Below are positions 8,421-17,757 of a DNA stretch of 64,000 bases, piece by piece. The notes under the pieces were generated by a model, which saw only the letters and a program-made list of their open reading frames with translations, was not told the DNA's origin and did not search any database. A program made the position numbers and the translations under genes. Each line of letters opens with the position of its first letter. Positions within the stretch are counted from its first letter, which is position 1. The DNA lies in assembly GCA_963787345.1 (NCBI GenBank), contig CAWBCW010000027.1, positions 386,123 through 450,122 on the forward strand. Reading direction: 5' to 3'. Origin of the DNA: Bacillus_BD sp963787345. Lineage in GTDB: Bacteria; Bacillota; Bacilli; Bacillales; Cytobacillaceae.

Positions 8421-9152
8421 CTACTCCAAACGAACATTTTGATTTACACTTTTTAACTGTAACATCTCCTCTTCCGTTAACTCCCGATATTCTCCGAGTT
8501 CTAAGCTTTCATCAAGCTGAAGCGGTCCCATCGAAACTCTTTTCAAATATACAACTCGTTTTCCCACAGCTTCAAACATTCTTTTCACCTGATGAAATTT
8601 CCCTTCTGTTATCGTTAATTCAATATCTGAATGAATACCAGACTTCAATATTTTTAAGTCTCCTGGTTTTGTATGATATCCATCATCCAAAATAACTCCT
8701 TGACGAAAAGCCTCTACATCCTTCTCAGTCACTTCTTGATTAATTACTGCAAAATATGTTTTTGAGACATTCTTTTTAGGTGACAATAATTGATGGGCCA
8801 ACCCGCCATCGTTTGTAATAAGAAGCAGTCCCTCCGTATCTTTATCCAGTCTGCCTACTGGAAACGGAGAAAATATAGAATCTTCCGGTTGGAGCAAATC
8901 AATCACCGTTTCGTCATAATCATCTTCAGTGGCAGAAATAACTCCTTGTGGTTTATTCATCATTAAATAAATGAATTCCTTATACTCAATTTCTTCTCCA
9001 TTTAAAGTGATAGAATCTTGGAGAGGATCGACCTGTTCCTTCCCATCTTTTATTACATTCCCATTTACGACAACTTGTCCTTTTCTCAATAGTTGTTTTA
9101 CTTCTTTTCGACTCCCATATCCCATATTGGATAACATTTTATCAATTCGCAA
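8421..9152 (-). CDS. ytzG: RsuA/RluB-family rRNA pseudouridine synthase
   Basis: 243 aa. An S4 RNA-binding domain occupies residues 1-60 (MRIDKMLSNMGYGSRKEV). The catalytic GRLDKDTEGLL follows with the invariant Asp at 103, and the domain ends with KFHQVKRMFEAVGK, a family hallmark. The family isomerises a specific uridine in 16S or 23S rRNA; position next to ytzE and length suggest the small-subunit RsuA type (YtzG in B. subtilis). The start is a TTG. The symbol is assigned by context. Confidence 0.85.
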   Translation of the reverse strand: MRIDKMLSNMGYGSRKEVKQLLRKGQVVVNGNVIKDGKEQVDPLQDSITLNGEEIEYKEFIYLMMNKPQGVISATEDDYDETVIDLLQPEDSIFSPFPVGRLDKDTEGLLLITNDGGLAHQLLSPKKNVSKTYFAVINQEVTEKDVEAFRQGVILDDGYHTKPGDLKILKSGIHSDIELTITEGKFHQVKRMFEAVGKRVVYLKRVSMGPLQLDESLELGEYRELTEEEMLQLKSVNQNVRLE

Positions 9153-9310
9153 AAAATCACTTCTTTCCCATTATAGTAGGCGTTTATCCCTTTCAAATAT
9201 ATCCGTACCTCATAGACTGTAATCATGCAGCTAAGCACATCTGCTTAAATCTGCTAACTTAATCATGGTCTATTTCAGAAAATAAATAAACCAAAAAGAG
9301 GAGTTGTCTA

Positions 9311-9511
9311 ATGATGATGGATTATCGGCAAACGGGTCAATTTTTTCCTGGTGGCGGAGGAGGAGGCAATGTTGATCGACGACTTGATCGTCTAGAACGT
9401 CAATTAGAACGTTTAGATAGAGATTTGAACCAACTAAACCGCCGTGTTGATCGTATCGAAAGACGACTTGGTATCGGCCAAGGCAGAGAAGATTACTATT
9501 ATTATTATTAA
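9311..9511 (+). CDS. Small coiled-coil protein with Gly-rich head and Tyr tail
   Basis: 66 aa, not assigned to a named family. Begins MMMDYRQTGQFFPGGGGGGN, then an uninterrupted amphipathic helix of Arg/Asp/Leu heptads (RRLDRLERQLERLDRDLNQL, continuing to residue 53) and ends GREDYYYYY. GAGGAG precedes the ATG cluster and a good terminator follows, so it is a self-contained gene. Gly stretch, Tyr tail and coiled coil recall small spore-coat or spore-surface proteins, but that is inference. Confidence 0.7.
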   Translation: MMMDYRQTGQFFPGGGGGGNVDRRLDRLERQLERLDRDLNQLNRRVDRIERRLGIGQGREDYYYYY

Positions 9512-9532
9512 ACCCCCTTTACTGGGTTTAAT

Positions 9533-9562
9533 AAAAGGGTCTCCCAAGGAGGCCCTTTTATA
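9533..9562 (+). terminator. Terminator of small coiled-coil gene, shared with ytgP end
   Basis: Arms aaaagggtctcc (9533-9544) and ggaggccctttt (9548-9559), one mismatch, loop of three. T-rich on both strands; touches the stop codon of the convergent flippase gene. Confidence 0.85.
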
Positions 9563-11174
9563 TTTTAAGATGTAATTTTTCCTTTACTTTTTCAACTTTT
9601 GTTCCAAGTAAGATGTTAGCTAGCTTTGATTTCAAGCTTAAATACCCATAAATAAGGATACCTACAAACGCTGTGACGATAATCATGATAATTGATTGGA
9701 CAGTCGATTCTGGATTTAAAAACATCGAAAGGATTTCATATGAACCGCCTGCGCCTAAAAACATTAACAACGTAAAAAGACAAATTAACAGACTTCTGCG
9801 CCCCGTCACTTTAAAGGAGAAACCAGTAAAATATTTGATAACAAATAAATTGATAATAATTGCAGCAACATAGCCAATAATCGTTGCTAAAATGGCTCCT
9901 CGAGTCTCCATTAATTTTATCAATGGAATATTCAAAGTCAGCTTAATTAACAGCCCTACTAGTAAACTTAAAACCGTAAAGCGCTGTTCGTTTATTCCTT
10001 GCAAAATCGCAGCTGTAACAGGAAACAAAGAAAATAAAAGAGCTGCTGGAGCATAAAAGCGCAAAACCTCTATTCCATATGGATCATGCCCATAAAAGGT
10101 TGTATAAATCGGTTCTGCTAACAGGGCCATCCCGATAACAGCAGGTAAGATTAAAAACATAATGACTTGGAATGTCTGGCCTATTTGACCATTAACAACT
10201 TTTCGATCTCCACTGACAAATGAGCTTGTAATATTAGGAACAAGAGTTAATGAAAAGGCAGTAGCAAGTGATACAGGGATAATGACTAGCTTATGCGAAT
10301 AAAAGTTAAGCGCACTATACGCAAAGTCTGCTTGTTTTGCTAAGCCGATTTCAACCATTGCCCGATTAAATGTCATTTGGTCAATAAATTGGAACAACGG
10401 ATTGGCTAATCCGACAAAGACAAAAGGTGCCGCATAAACAAGAATTTCCTTATACATCTCTTTCAGTGAAATTGCGACAGTACCTTTATCTCTTAACAGC
10501 AAATCGTCTAAATAAGGCTTACGCTTTCTCCAGTACCAAAATAATACTAGTAGTCCGCCGATCGCTCCGACGAATGCCGCAAATGTAGATATAGCTGCAG
10601 CTGTAGCGATGTCTCCATCCATAATATTTAATACGACATAAGCACCCGCCAATAAAAATACAATTCTCACAATTTGTTCAACCACTTGTGAGACAGCAGT
10701 CGGTCCCATTGATTGATGTCCTTGGAAAAACCCTCTGCTTAAACTCATAAAAGGAACAATCAATAAAGCAAAACTAACTGCACGAGTAACTGTAATAACA
10801 TCCTCAATATTAGTTACTTGGTCTGTATCTCTTATAACCATACTCGCCAGTAATGGCGCTGAAAAATAAAGACTAAGGAAAAAGACGAGACCTGAGATAA
10901 TCATAATCAGTTGACTTGATTTAAATAATTTTCTTCCAACCGCATATTCATCTAAGGCATTATATTTAGATATAAATTTTGAAACAGCTAATGGAATACC
11001 CCCGGTTGCAATGCTTAAGAATATTGTATACGGTACATACGAGTATTGATAAAGCGTCGTTCCTTCCTGCCCGACAATCGCATCAAACGGGATGACATAA
11101 AATAAACCAAGCATTTTAGAAATAATCGTTCCTAAAGTTAAAATAAATGTTCCTCTTAAAAGCTTCGATGACAT
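9558..11174 (-). CDS. murJ: MurJ-type lipid II flippase YtgP
   Basis: 538 aa polytopic membrane protein of the MOP exporter superfamily (polysaccharide_synt/MVF). Fourteen or so hydrophobic segments are evenly spread. The start MSSKLLRGTFILTLGTIISK and the segment GGIPLAVSKFISKYN are characteristic of the Bacillus YtgP/SpoVB group. YtgP is the vegetative MurJ that flips lipid II across the membrane; SpoVB is its sporulation paralogue, so the paralogue assignment rests on synteny with ytfP as in B. subtilis. Divergent from ytfP. Confidence 0.88.
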   Translation of the reverse strand: MSSKLLRGTFILTLGTIISKMLGLFYVIPFDAIVGQEGTTLYQYSYVPYTIFLSIATGGIPLAVSKFISKYNALDEYAVGRKLFKSSQLIMIISGLVFFLSLYFSAPLLASMVIRDTDQVTNIEDVITVTRAVSFALLIVPFMSLSRGFFQGHQSMGPTAVSQVVEQIVRIVFLLAGAYVVLNIMDGDIATAAAISTFAAFVGAIGGLLVLFWYWRKRKPYLDDLLLRDKGTVAISLKEMYKEILVYAAPFVFVGLANPLFQFIDQMTFNRAMVEIGLAKQADFAYSALNFYSHKLVIIPVSLATAFSLTLVPNITSSFVSGDRKVVNGQIGQTFQVIMFLILPAVIGMALLAEPIYTTFYGHDPYGIEVLRFYAPAALLFSLFPVTAAILQGINEQRFTVLSLLVGLLIKLTLNIPLIKLMETRGAILATIIGYVAAIIINLFVIKYFTGFSFKVTGRRSLLICLFTLLMFLGAGGSYEILSMFLNPESTVQSIIMIIVTAFVGILIYGYLSLKSKLANILLGTKVEKVKEKLHLKI

Positions 11175-11370
11175 TAAAATTCCTTCTCCTTATCAACGTA
11201 GGAATTGTTAGCTAGAACCGTCTCTAGCTTTAATATAGTAAGTAATGATGACATTTTTCCAACAGATATACTTGAAAATACACTATTTGTAGTTTACTCT
11301 TCTTTCATAAAGAATTCTACTTATAAGTTGAAAATATCATTTGGTATGATCAATAGAAAGGATAAACATA

Positions 11371-12633
11371 ATGTACGATGTGATTGTAATTGGAGGCGGA
11401 CCCTCGGGTCTAATGGCTGCGATATCAGCCGGTGAAACTGGCGCAAAGGTTCTGTTGCTTGATAAAGGAGATAAATTAGGCCGTAAGCTAGCCATTTCAG
11501 GCGGCGGTCGCTGTAATGTAACGAACAGAATGCCTGTGAACGAATTGATCAAACATATTCCCGGAAATGGGCGATTTTTATATGGTGCCTTCTCTCTTTT
11601 TAACAATGAAGATATTATTTTATTTTTCTCAAAGCTTGGTATCCAGTTAAAAGAAGAAGATCACGGTAGAATGTTTCCCGTCAATGACAGCGCCCAAACG
11701 GTTGTGAATGCATTGCTTCAGCAGCTGGACAAGCTTAAGATAGCCGTGAAAAAAAACAGCCCCGTTCATAAGGTATTCTATCATGAAAATAACAAAAAGA
11801 CAGTAGAACTGAAAAGTGGAGAGTCATTTGAAACGAAGGCTTTAATTCTTGCAGCCGGAGGGAAATCTGTTCCACAAACGGGCTCCACTGGAGACGGTTA
11901 TGTCTGGGCAAAAAAAGCTGGGCATACGATTACAGACCTTTTTCCGACCGAAGTACCCGTTATATCTAAAGAAACATTTATTAAAGCAAAAACGTTACAA
12001 GGTCTGTCATTAAGGGATGTTTCTCTAAGTGTCTTAAATGCGAAAGGAAAAGCAATTGTCACCCATCGAATGGATATGATTTTTACTCATTTCGGCATAA
12101 GCGGCCCTGCTGTGTTACGTTGCAGTCAATTTATTGTAAAAGAATTAAAGAAATCATCCAATCGGGAAGTCGTTGTCAATCTAGATATTTTTCCAGATAA
12201 AAAAGAAGAGGCACTTTTTCAAGAATTAAATCGATTAATGGCAGAAGAGCCAAAGAAGAGTATTAAAAATGTGTTTAAAAATCTCATGCCTGAACGTTAT
12301 TTACTATTTTTGTTGGAACAAAATGAAATTGATCCTGCTTTACAAGCAAACCATCTATCAAAAGAAAAGGTAAGATTGTTTGCCGAGAGCTGTAAGAAAT
12401 TTCGTTTCAAAGTCCACGATACTTTGCCAATTGAAAAAGCCTTCATTACAGGTGGCGGAGTTTCCGTTAAGGAAGTCGATCCGAAAACGATGTCTTCTAA
12501 ATTAATAGATGGATTATACTTCTGCGGGGAGATCCTTGACATCCATGGATACACTGGCGGATTTAATATTACTGCTGCCTTCGTAACTGGCCGGCTAGCA
12601 GGGATAAATGCAGCTGAATATAGTCTGAATTGA
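11371..12633 (+). CDS. ytfP: HI0933-family FAD-dependent oxidoreductase YtfP
   Basis: 420 aa. N-terminal dinucleotide-binding motif VIGGGPSGLMAA (residues 6-17), then the family signature GRKLAISGGGRCNVTN at about 37-52, and a C-terminal FAD contact GEILDIHGYTGGFN. The family has an unknown substrate; members are soluble flavoproteins present across bacteria. ATG preceded by AGAAAGGA. A very stable hairpin terminator follows, and cse60 converges on it. Confidence 0.9.
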   Translation: MYDVIVIGGGPSGLMAAISAGETGAKVLLLDKGDKLGRKLAISGGGRCNVTNRMPVNELIKHIPGNGRFLYGAFSLFNNEDIILFFSKLGIQLKEEDHGRMFPVNDSAQTVVNALLQQLDKLKIAVKKNSPVHKVFYHENNKKTVELKSGESFETKALILAAGGKSVPQTGSTGDGYVWAKKAGHTITDLFPTEVPVISKETFIKAKTLQGLSLRDVSLSVLNAKGKAIVTHRMDMIFTHFGISGPAVLRCSQFIVKELKKSSNREVVVNLDIFPDKKEEALFQELNRLMAEEPKKSIKNVFKNLMPERYLLFLLEQNEIDPALQANHLSKEKVRLFAESCKKFRFKVHDTLPIEKAFITGGGVSVKEVDPKTMSSKLIDGLYFCGEILDIHGYTGGFNITAAFVTGRLAGINAAEYSLN

Positions 12634-12639
12634 GTAAAA

Positions 12640-12688
12640 TGGGCGGCGCTTGCGTTTGAATTTTTTTTCAAATTGCAAGCGCCGCCCA
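12640..12688 (+). terminator. Strong bidirectional terminator ytfP / cse60
   Basis: Perfect 14-bp arms tgggcggcgcttgc (12640-12653) and gcaagcgccgccca (12675-12688), extended by A/T pairs around the loop. Confidence 0.85.
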
Positions 12689-12694
12689 CGTTCC

Positions 12695-12880
12695 TCATGC
12701 CCGATAAATGACCATAGCGGTAAAACAATAGATTTGATCTTGATCGTCTTCTTCTGGCATGGCCGCTACATTATACTTAATATCGAGCAATTGATTTTCA
12801 TTTAAATCCTCTAAAAAGTAATTCATCTCCACTTCTAAATCCTTTTCATGCTCCGTATCAAACAGTTTAACTTGAATCAT
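12695..12880 (-). CDS. cse60: Sporulation protein Cse60
   Basis: 61 aa soluble, acidic. The pattern MIQVKLFDTEHEKDLEVEMN, then FLEDL, and later YCFTAMVIY is that of Cse60 (YteV), a sigma-E-dependent 60-residue sporulation protein of unknown role in B. subtilis. RBS TAGGAGAG. Upstream on the minus strand there are ATATT and CAATATAA elements roughly spaced like a sigma-E promoter, but the match is too loose to call. Convergent with ytfP. Confidence 0.85.
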   Translation of the reverse strand: MIQVKLFDTEHEKDLEVEMNYFLEDLNENQLLDIKYNVAAMPEEDDQDQIYCFTAMVIYRA

Positions 12881-12938
12881 TTTTTTCTCTCCTACTTATC
12901 TTATATATATATTATTATCCCCAATTTTATATTGTTAT

Positions 12939-12953
12939 ATTCTTCTGAATATT
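12939..12953. promoter_or_regulatory. CodY-box candidate upstream of livJ
   Basis: The 15-mer attcttctgaatatt matches the CodY consensus AATTTTCWGAAAATT at 12 of 15 positions. A weaker 11-of-15 match lies at 13071-13085, close to livJ. CodY represses branched-chain amino-acid uptake genes in Firmicutes when these amino acids and GTP are abundant, so the context fits. It could also influence divergent cse60. Confidence 0.45.
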
Positions 12954-13116
12954 CATATCTAAGTATTCAATTATGAACAACTTAGGGATTTTCCTACTTT
13001 ACTTAAATCGACTAATAATAGAGGAATTAGATTTAATCACGTAGAATAATAAGACATGCTATTAATTCAGATTTTTCTGTCTATTTAGTAGAGAAGTCAC
13101 AAAAAGGGGGATATTC

Positions 13117-14307
13117 ATGAAAAAAAGAAAGTTTCAAACTGCTTTCACTTTCATGTCACTAGTACTATCCACAGGTCTTTTAGCTGCATGTTCTGGTGGA
13201 CAAGAACAAACTTCCACAACTGAGAATAAAAGTGGCGATGACACAATCAAGATTGGTGCCAACCTAGAATTATCAGGAAATGTTGCCTCATATGGTACTG
13301 GCATTTTACAAGGACTGGAGCTTGCAATTGAAGAAATTAACAAAGAAGGCGTTGATGGCAAAACGATCGAATTAATTAAACATGACAATAAGTCAGAAGC
13401 TGCTGAAGCAACGAGTGGTGCCTTAAAATTAATGAACCAGGATGGGGTTTCCGCAATCATTGGGGCTGCAACAACAACAAATACTCTAGCACAAGTGCAA
13501 CTTGCCCAAGATAATAAAGTACCTGTGATCACACCATCTGGTACAAATCCAGATATTACCTTTAAAGATGGAATCTTAAATGATTATCTATTTAGAACTT
13601 GTTTTATCGACCCATTCCAAGGGGAGATTGCAGCTAACTTTGCAGCGGATAACTTAGGGGTTAAATCAGCTGCTATCTTAATCGACAATAACAGTGACTA
13701 TGCAAAGGGACTAGCAGCAGCTTTTAAAAAAGCTTTTGAAGCAAAGGGTGGAAAAGTTATTTCTCAAGAAGCATACGCTGCAAAAGATACTGAATTCCGT
13801 ACCCAATTAACGAGCATAAAAGGGAAAAAACCAGAATTTGTTTATATCCCAGGTTACTACGAGGAAGCTGGTTTAATTTTAAAACAAGCGAAAGAATTAG
13901 GATTGGACATCCCGTTTATGGGCGGTGATGGTTGGGATTCTCCAACACTTGTAAATATTGCAGGTAACGATGCATTAGCGAATGCTTATATTACGAATCA
14001 CTATTCTTCTGGTGATACAGACGAAAAAATCCAAAATTTTGTAAAGGCCTTTGAAACGAAATACGGCAAAAAACCAGATGCTTTTAATGCACTGGGGTAT
14101 GATACTGGATTTTTACTCGCTGATGCGATTAAGCGGGCCGGATCTGGAGATTCTGAAGCGATCAAAAAAGCATTAGAAGAAACAAGCGACCTGTCCCTTG
14201 TAACTGGTAATTTCTCCTATGATGAACAGCATAATCCTGTAAAGTCAGCTACAATCTTAACCTATAAAAACGGAGAGCAAGTTTTTGAGACGAAGGTAAA
14301 TCCATAA
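13117..14307 (+). CDS. livJ: Branched-chain amino-acid ABC transporter, substrate-binding lipoprotein
   Basis: 396 aa. Lipoprotein signal with lipobox LAAC (Cys about residue 25), then a type I periplasmic-binding fold (IKIGANLELSGNVASYG opening, GAATTTNTLA, VPVITPSGTNPDIT). This class binds Leu/Ile/Val or related amino acids outside the membrane and delivers them to LivHM. First gene of a five-gene operon. Spacing to livH (109 bases) is interrupted by a hairpin, which would allow more binding protein than membrane components. Two CodY-like sites lie upstream. Exact ligand is inferred from the operon. Confidence 0.92.
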   Translation: MKKRKFQTAFTFMSLVLSTGLLAACSGGQEQTSTTENKSGDDTIKIGANLELSGNVASYGTGILQGLELAIEEINKEGVDGKTIELIKHDNKSEAAEATSGALKLMNQDGVSAIIGAATTTNTLAQVQLAQDNKVPVITPSGTNPDITFKDGILNDYLFRTCFIDPFQGEIAANFAADNLGVKSAAILIDNNSDYAKGLAAAFKKAFEAKGGKVISQEAYAAKDTEFRTQLTSIKGKKPEFVYIPGYYEEAGLILKQAKELGLDIPFMGGDGWDSPTLVNIAGNDALANAYITNHYSSGDTDEKIQNFVKAFETKYGKKPDAFNALGYDTGFLLADAIKRAGSGDSEAIKKALEETSDLSLVTGNFSYDEQHNPVKSATILTYKNGEQVFETKVNP

Positions 14308-14354
14308 TAGATAATAGCAACACCTTTAGTTAGCCTATATGACAGGAACAAAAC

Positions 14355-14377
14355 AAGGGGGCCATGCCCCCTTTTCT
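14355..14377 (+). terminator. Intra-operon hairpin terminator between livJ and livH
   Basis: Arms aagggggc (14355-14362) and gccccctt (14366-14373) with a three-base loop, followed by TTC. Likely a partial terminator that raises livJ over the permease genes. Confidence 0.75.
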
Positions 14378-14416
14378 AAATTGGAACCGTTCACTTTGAT
14401 TAGGAGTTGAGCATAA

Positions 14417-15295
14417 ATGGAAATTTTACAACAAATTGTAAATGGAATTTCACTTGGAAGTATTTATGCACTAATCGCACTTGGATACACGATGGTATAT
14501 GGGATCGTCAAATTAATTAATTTTGCCCATGGCGATGTGTTTATGATTGGCTCATTTGTAGGATTCTTTTCGATCACCGTTCTTGATATCGGACTTTTCC
14601 CCGCTCTTATTCTTTCAATGGTAGTTTGTGCTATTTTTGGAGTAACCATTGAGAGAATTGCCTATAAACCACTACGAAACGCTACTAGAATTGCTGCTTT
14701 AATTACGGCAATCGGCGTTTCCCTTTTTATTGAAAATGGATTTATCTATTTACGTGGAGCTCAGCCTGTGGCTTATCCTGGAGATATCCTTCCTGTTAAA
14801 AACATTGAACTTTTTGGCATCTCGATAAGCAGTCAGTCTCTTTCCATTTTAGGAATTTCGGTTGTCCTTATGATTCTTCTTCAATTTATCGTTCATAAAA
14901 CAAAGATTGGTAAAGCGATGCGGGCGGTTTCACTCGATTATGATGCTGCGAGATTAATGGGAATTAATGTTAACAATACGATTTCAGCAACCTTTGCCAT
15001 TGGATCTGCCTTAGCAGGAGCGGGAGGAGTTATTTTTGGACTCTATTATATTAAAATTGATCCGTTAATGGGAATTATCCCTGGTTTAAAAGCCTTTATC
15101 GCTGCTGTGCTAGGTGGAATTGGAATCATTCCAGGAGCCATGGTCGGCGGATTGTTACTTGGAGTCATTGAGTCTCTCGTAAGTGCTGCGGGATTTTCTT
15201 TATGGCGGGATGGTGCAGCCTTTGTTGTTTTAATCCTTATCTTAATTTTCCGACCATCAGGCCTACTTGGTAAAAACACAAAGGAAAAAGTATAG
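14417..15295 (+). CDS. livH: Branched-chain amino-acid ABC transporter permease LivH
   Basis: 292 aa, about eight membrane segments. Opens with QQIVNGISLGSIYALIALGY and contains GKAMRAVSLDYDAARLMGI, the cytoplasmic EAA-like loop contacting the ATPases. Pairs with LivM to form the channel for branched-chain amino acids. RBS AGGAG, ATG at 14417. Sixteen bases separate its stop from livM. Confidence 0.95.
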   Translation: MEILQQIVNGISLGSIYALIALGYTMVYGIVKLINFAHGDVFMIGSFVGFFSITVLDIGLFPALILSMVVCAIFGVTIERIAYKPLRNATRIAALITAIGVSLFIENGFIYLRGAQPVAYPGDILPVKNIELFGISISSQSLSILGISVVLMILLQFIVHKTKIGKAMRAVSLDYDAARLMGINVNNTISATFAIGSALAGAGGVIFGLYYIKIDPLMGIIPGLKAFIAAVLGGIGIIPGAMVGGLLLGVIESLVSAAGFSLWRDGAAFVVLILILIFRPSGLLGKNTKEKV

Positions 15296-15310
15296 TAAGG
15301 GGGTGACATC

Positions 15311-16285
15311 ATGTCTTTTATTAAACAATCAAAGGGATTTTGGCTATCTATTCTCCTGGCTTTCATTGTTTATTTCGTCATCCAATTTCTGATTAATAGT
15401 GGACAGATCAATCCCTTTTATCAAAATATGATTTTTACGATTGCGATTCATATTATTCTCGCCGTTAGTTTGCATCTGATCATCGGCATTACCGGACAAT
15501 TTTCAATTGGACATGCGGGTTTTCTTGCTGTCGGTGCATATGCATCAGCGGTAATCACAATGAAACTTGGCCTTCCCTTCCCTCTTGCAATCCTAACAGG
15601 CGGGATCGTTGCTGCTCTATCAGGTATGATCATTGGTATTCCAACCCTTCGCTTAAAGGGTGATTATCTAGCAATTGCTACTCTAGGATTCGGTGAAATT
15701 GTTAGGATTATCTTACTAAATATTGATTACGTTGGGGGTGCGAGCGGAATACAGGTTTCCCATTTAACAACATGGCCTTGGATTTTCTTTACAGCACTAA
15801 TCACGATTGTAGTAATTCGAAACTTCACAAATTCAACCCATGGAAGGGCCTGCATTTCAATAAGGGAAGATGAAGTTGCTGCGGACGCTATGGGAATTAA
15901 CACAACCTATTATAAAGTGACCGCTTTTATTATTGGTGCGTTCTTTGCGGGAGTTGCGGGTTCTCTTTACGCACACAATTTTTATATTATTCAACCATCC
16001 AATTTTGGCTTTTTAAAATCCATCGACATTTTAATTTATGTTGTACTTGGCGGGTTGGGAAGTCTCTCAGGCTCTGTCATCGCTGCGATTCTATTAACAA
16101 TCATTTCTACTTTTCTACAAGATTATCCCGAAACACGGATGGTTATTTATAGTTTAGTGCTCATCGTTATGATGATCTACCGTCCACAGGGGCTATTGGG
16201 CACGAAGGAATTAACAACTTTCTTTAAAAAGCGTCCTGCAGTGGAAGGAGGAACTCATGATGGAAACAAACACACCTCTGCTTAA
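15311..16285 (+). CDS. livM: Branched-chain amino-acid ABC transporter permease LivM
   Basis: 324 aa, hydrophobic, with the family segments IGITGQFSIGHAGFLAVGAY, GDYLAIATLGFGEI and the loop SIREDEVAADAMGIN. Slightly shorter N-terminus than E. coli LivM, normal for Firmicutes. Start ATG behind AAGGGGGTG. The 3' end overlaps the start of livG by about 26 bases, so translation is coupled. Confidence 0.95.
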   Translation: MSFIKQSKGFWLSILLAFIVYFVIQFLINSGQINPFYQNMIFTIAIHIILAVSLHLIIGITGQFSIGHAGFLAVGAYASAVITMKLGLPFPLAILTGGIVAALSGMIIGIPTLRLKGDYLAIATLGFGEIVRIILLNIDYVGGASGIQVSHLTTWPWIFFTALITIVVIRNFTNSTHGRACISIREDEVAADAMGINTTYYKVTAFIIGAFFAGVAGSLYAHNFYIIQPSNFGFLKSIDILIYVVLGGLGSLSGSVIAAILLTIISTFLQDYPETRMVIYSLVLIVMMIYRPQGLLGTKELTTFFKKRPAVEGGTHDGNKHTSA

Positions 16286-17039
16286 GGTGAATCATGTTGG
16301 CATGACATTTGGCGGTTTAAAAGCCGTTTCTGATATTCATTTAGAAGTCCACAAAGGTGAATTGATTGGTCTGATCGGACCAAACGGAGCTGGGAAAACA
16401 ACATTTTTCAATCTCTTAACTGGTGTCTATATTCCGACTGAAGGGAGTATCCTTTTTAATGACAAAAAATTAAATGGCCTTCAGCCTTATAAAATCACGC
16501 AGCAAGGAATCAGCCGAACCTTCCAAAATATTCGCTTATTTAGCGAACTATCTGTCCTTGATAACGTAAAGGTTGCCTATCACTCATTAGCCAAGCACTC
16601 AATCCTTTCATCGATTTTCCGGTTACCTAAGTATTTTTCAGGGGAAAAAGAAATGGAAGAGAAAGCAATCGAATTTTTATCTATTTTTAACTTAGAACAA
16701 TATAAAGATGAAAAAGCTAAAAACCTTCCATATGGACAACAACGCAGACTTGAAGTTGCCCGGGCGCTTGCTGCATACCCACAATTATTATTGCTGGATG
16801 AACCTGCAGCGGGAATGAATCCCCACGAAACGAAGGATTTAATGAATCTAATTGCTTTTATTCGTGAGAAGTTTAATTTAACCGTTATCCTTATTGAGCA
16901 TGATATGCAATTGGTCATGGGAGTTTGTGAACAGATTTATGTATTGGATCATGGACAATTAATTGCTCAGGGTTCTCCTGAAGAGGTTAGAAATAACCCA
17001 AAAGTCATTGAGGCCTACCTTGGCGAGGAGGTTTCCTAA
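16260..17039 (+). CDS. livG: Branched-chain amino-acid ABC transporter ATP-binding protein LivG
   Basis: 259 aa ABC ATPase. Walker A GPNGAGKTT near residue 40-48, Q-loop RTFQNIRLF, signature YGQQRRLEVARAL (the LivG variant of LSGGQ), Walker B LLLLDEPAAGMNP and switch His in LIEHDM. Two ATG codons are adjacent (16257 and 16260); the second is better spaced from GGAAGGAGGA. Overlaps livM and is followed one base later by livF. Confidence 0.95.
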   Translation: METNTPLLKVNHVGMTFGGLKAVSDIHLEVHKGELIGLIGPNGAGKTTFFNLLTGVYIPTEGSILFNDKKLNGLQPYKITQQGISRTFQNIRLFSELSVLDNVKVAYHSLAKHSILSSIFRLPKYFSGEKEMEEKAIEFLSIFNLEQYKDEKAKNLPYGQQRRLEVARALAAYPQLLLLDEPAAGMNPHETKDLMNLIAFIREKFNLTVILIEHDMQLVMGVCEQIYVLDHGQLIAQGSPEEVRNNPKVIEAYLGEEVS

Positions 17040-17040
17040 T

Positions 17041-17748
17041 ATGTTAAAAGTAAATGAAATCGATGTATATTACGGAAATATTCATGCGCTAAAAGAAGTT
17101 TCTCTAGATGTAAATCAAGGTGAAATTGTAACGTTAATTGGAGCAAATGGAGCCGGAAAAACAACTTTACTTAAGACGATTTCTGGTTTATTAAAACCCA
17201 AAAAAGGCAGCATTGCCTTTGACGGATTATCGATTGATGGGAAACAAACACAATGGATTGTAAAAAAGGGAATTTCGCAAGTTCCAGAAGGAAGACGTGT
17301 TTTTTCAACAATGAGTGTAGAAGAAAACCTTGAATTAGGGGCCTATCTTCGTAAAGATAAGCAAGGAATTAAAAAGGATTTTGAAAGAGTATACGAATTA
17401 TTTCCTCGGTTGCTTGAAAGAAAAAAACAAGCTTCCGGCACGCTGTCAGGCGGTGAACAGCAAATGTTAGCAATGGGACGGGCTTTAATGGCAAGGCCTC
17501 GCCTGCTCCTTTTGGATGAACCTTCAATGGGGCTCGCGCCACTATTAGTTAAGACGATTTTCAATATTATTCAAGAAATTAACTCAACTGGTACAACGAT
17601 CATGCTAGTTGAACAGAATGCCAATATGGCTCTATCAATTGCTCATCGTGCATATGTTATTGAAACCGGAAAAGTTGTACTTAATGGTGCTGCCTCTGAA
17701 TTAAGAGCAAGTGAACAGGTTAAAACAGCTTACCTTGGAGGACATTAA
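17041..17748 (+). CDS. livF: Branched-chain amino-acid ABC transporter ATP-binding protein LivF
   Basis: 235 aa ABC ATPase. Walker A GANGAGKTT (34-42), LSGGEQQMLAMGRAL signature, LLLLDEPSMGLAP Walker B, and VEQNANMAL, the LivF-type switch region. The open frame continues upstream into livG, but ATG 17041 with GAGGAGG a few bases ahead gives the family length. Last gene of the operon; a strong terminator follows. Confidence 0.95.
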   Translation: MLKVNEIDVYYGNIHALKEVSLDVNQGEIVTLIGANGAGKTTLLKTISGLLKPKKGSIAFDGLSIDGKQTQWIVKKGISQVPEGRRVFSTMSVEENLELGAYLRKDKQGIKKDFERVYELFPRLLERKKQASGTLSGGEQQMLAMGRALMARPRLLLLDEPSMGLAPLLVKTIFNIIQEINSTGTTIMLVEQNANMALSIAHRAYVIETGKVVLNGAASELRASEQVKTAYLGGH

Positions 17749-17757
17749 TTGGTATCT

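Noticed and set aside
13134..13532. 132-codon minus-strand frame opposite livJ
   Set aside because: Antisense shadow of the livJ signal and N-terminal domain; no start signals.
17041..17748. livF start at 16963 with 26 extra residues
   Set aside because: The extra part lies in livG coding sequence and lacks a ribosome site; ATG 17041 has GAGGAGG and the family start MLKVNEIDVYYG.
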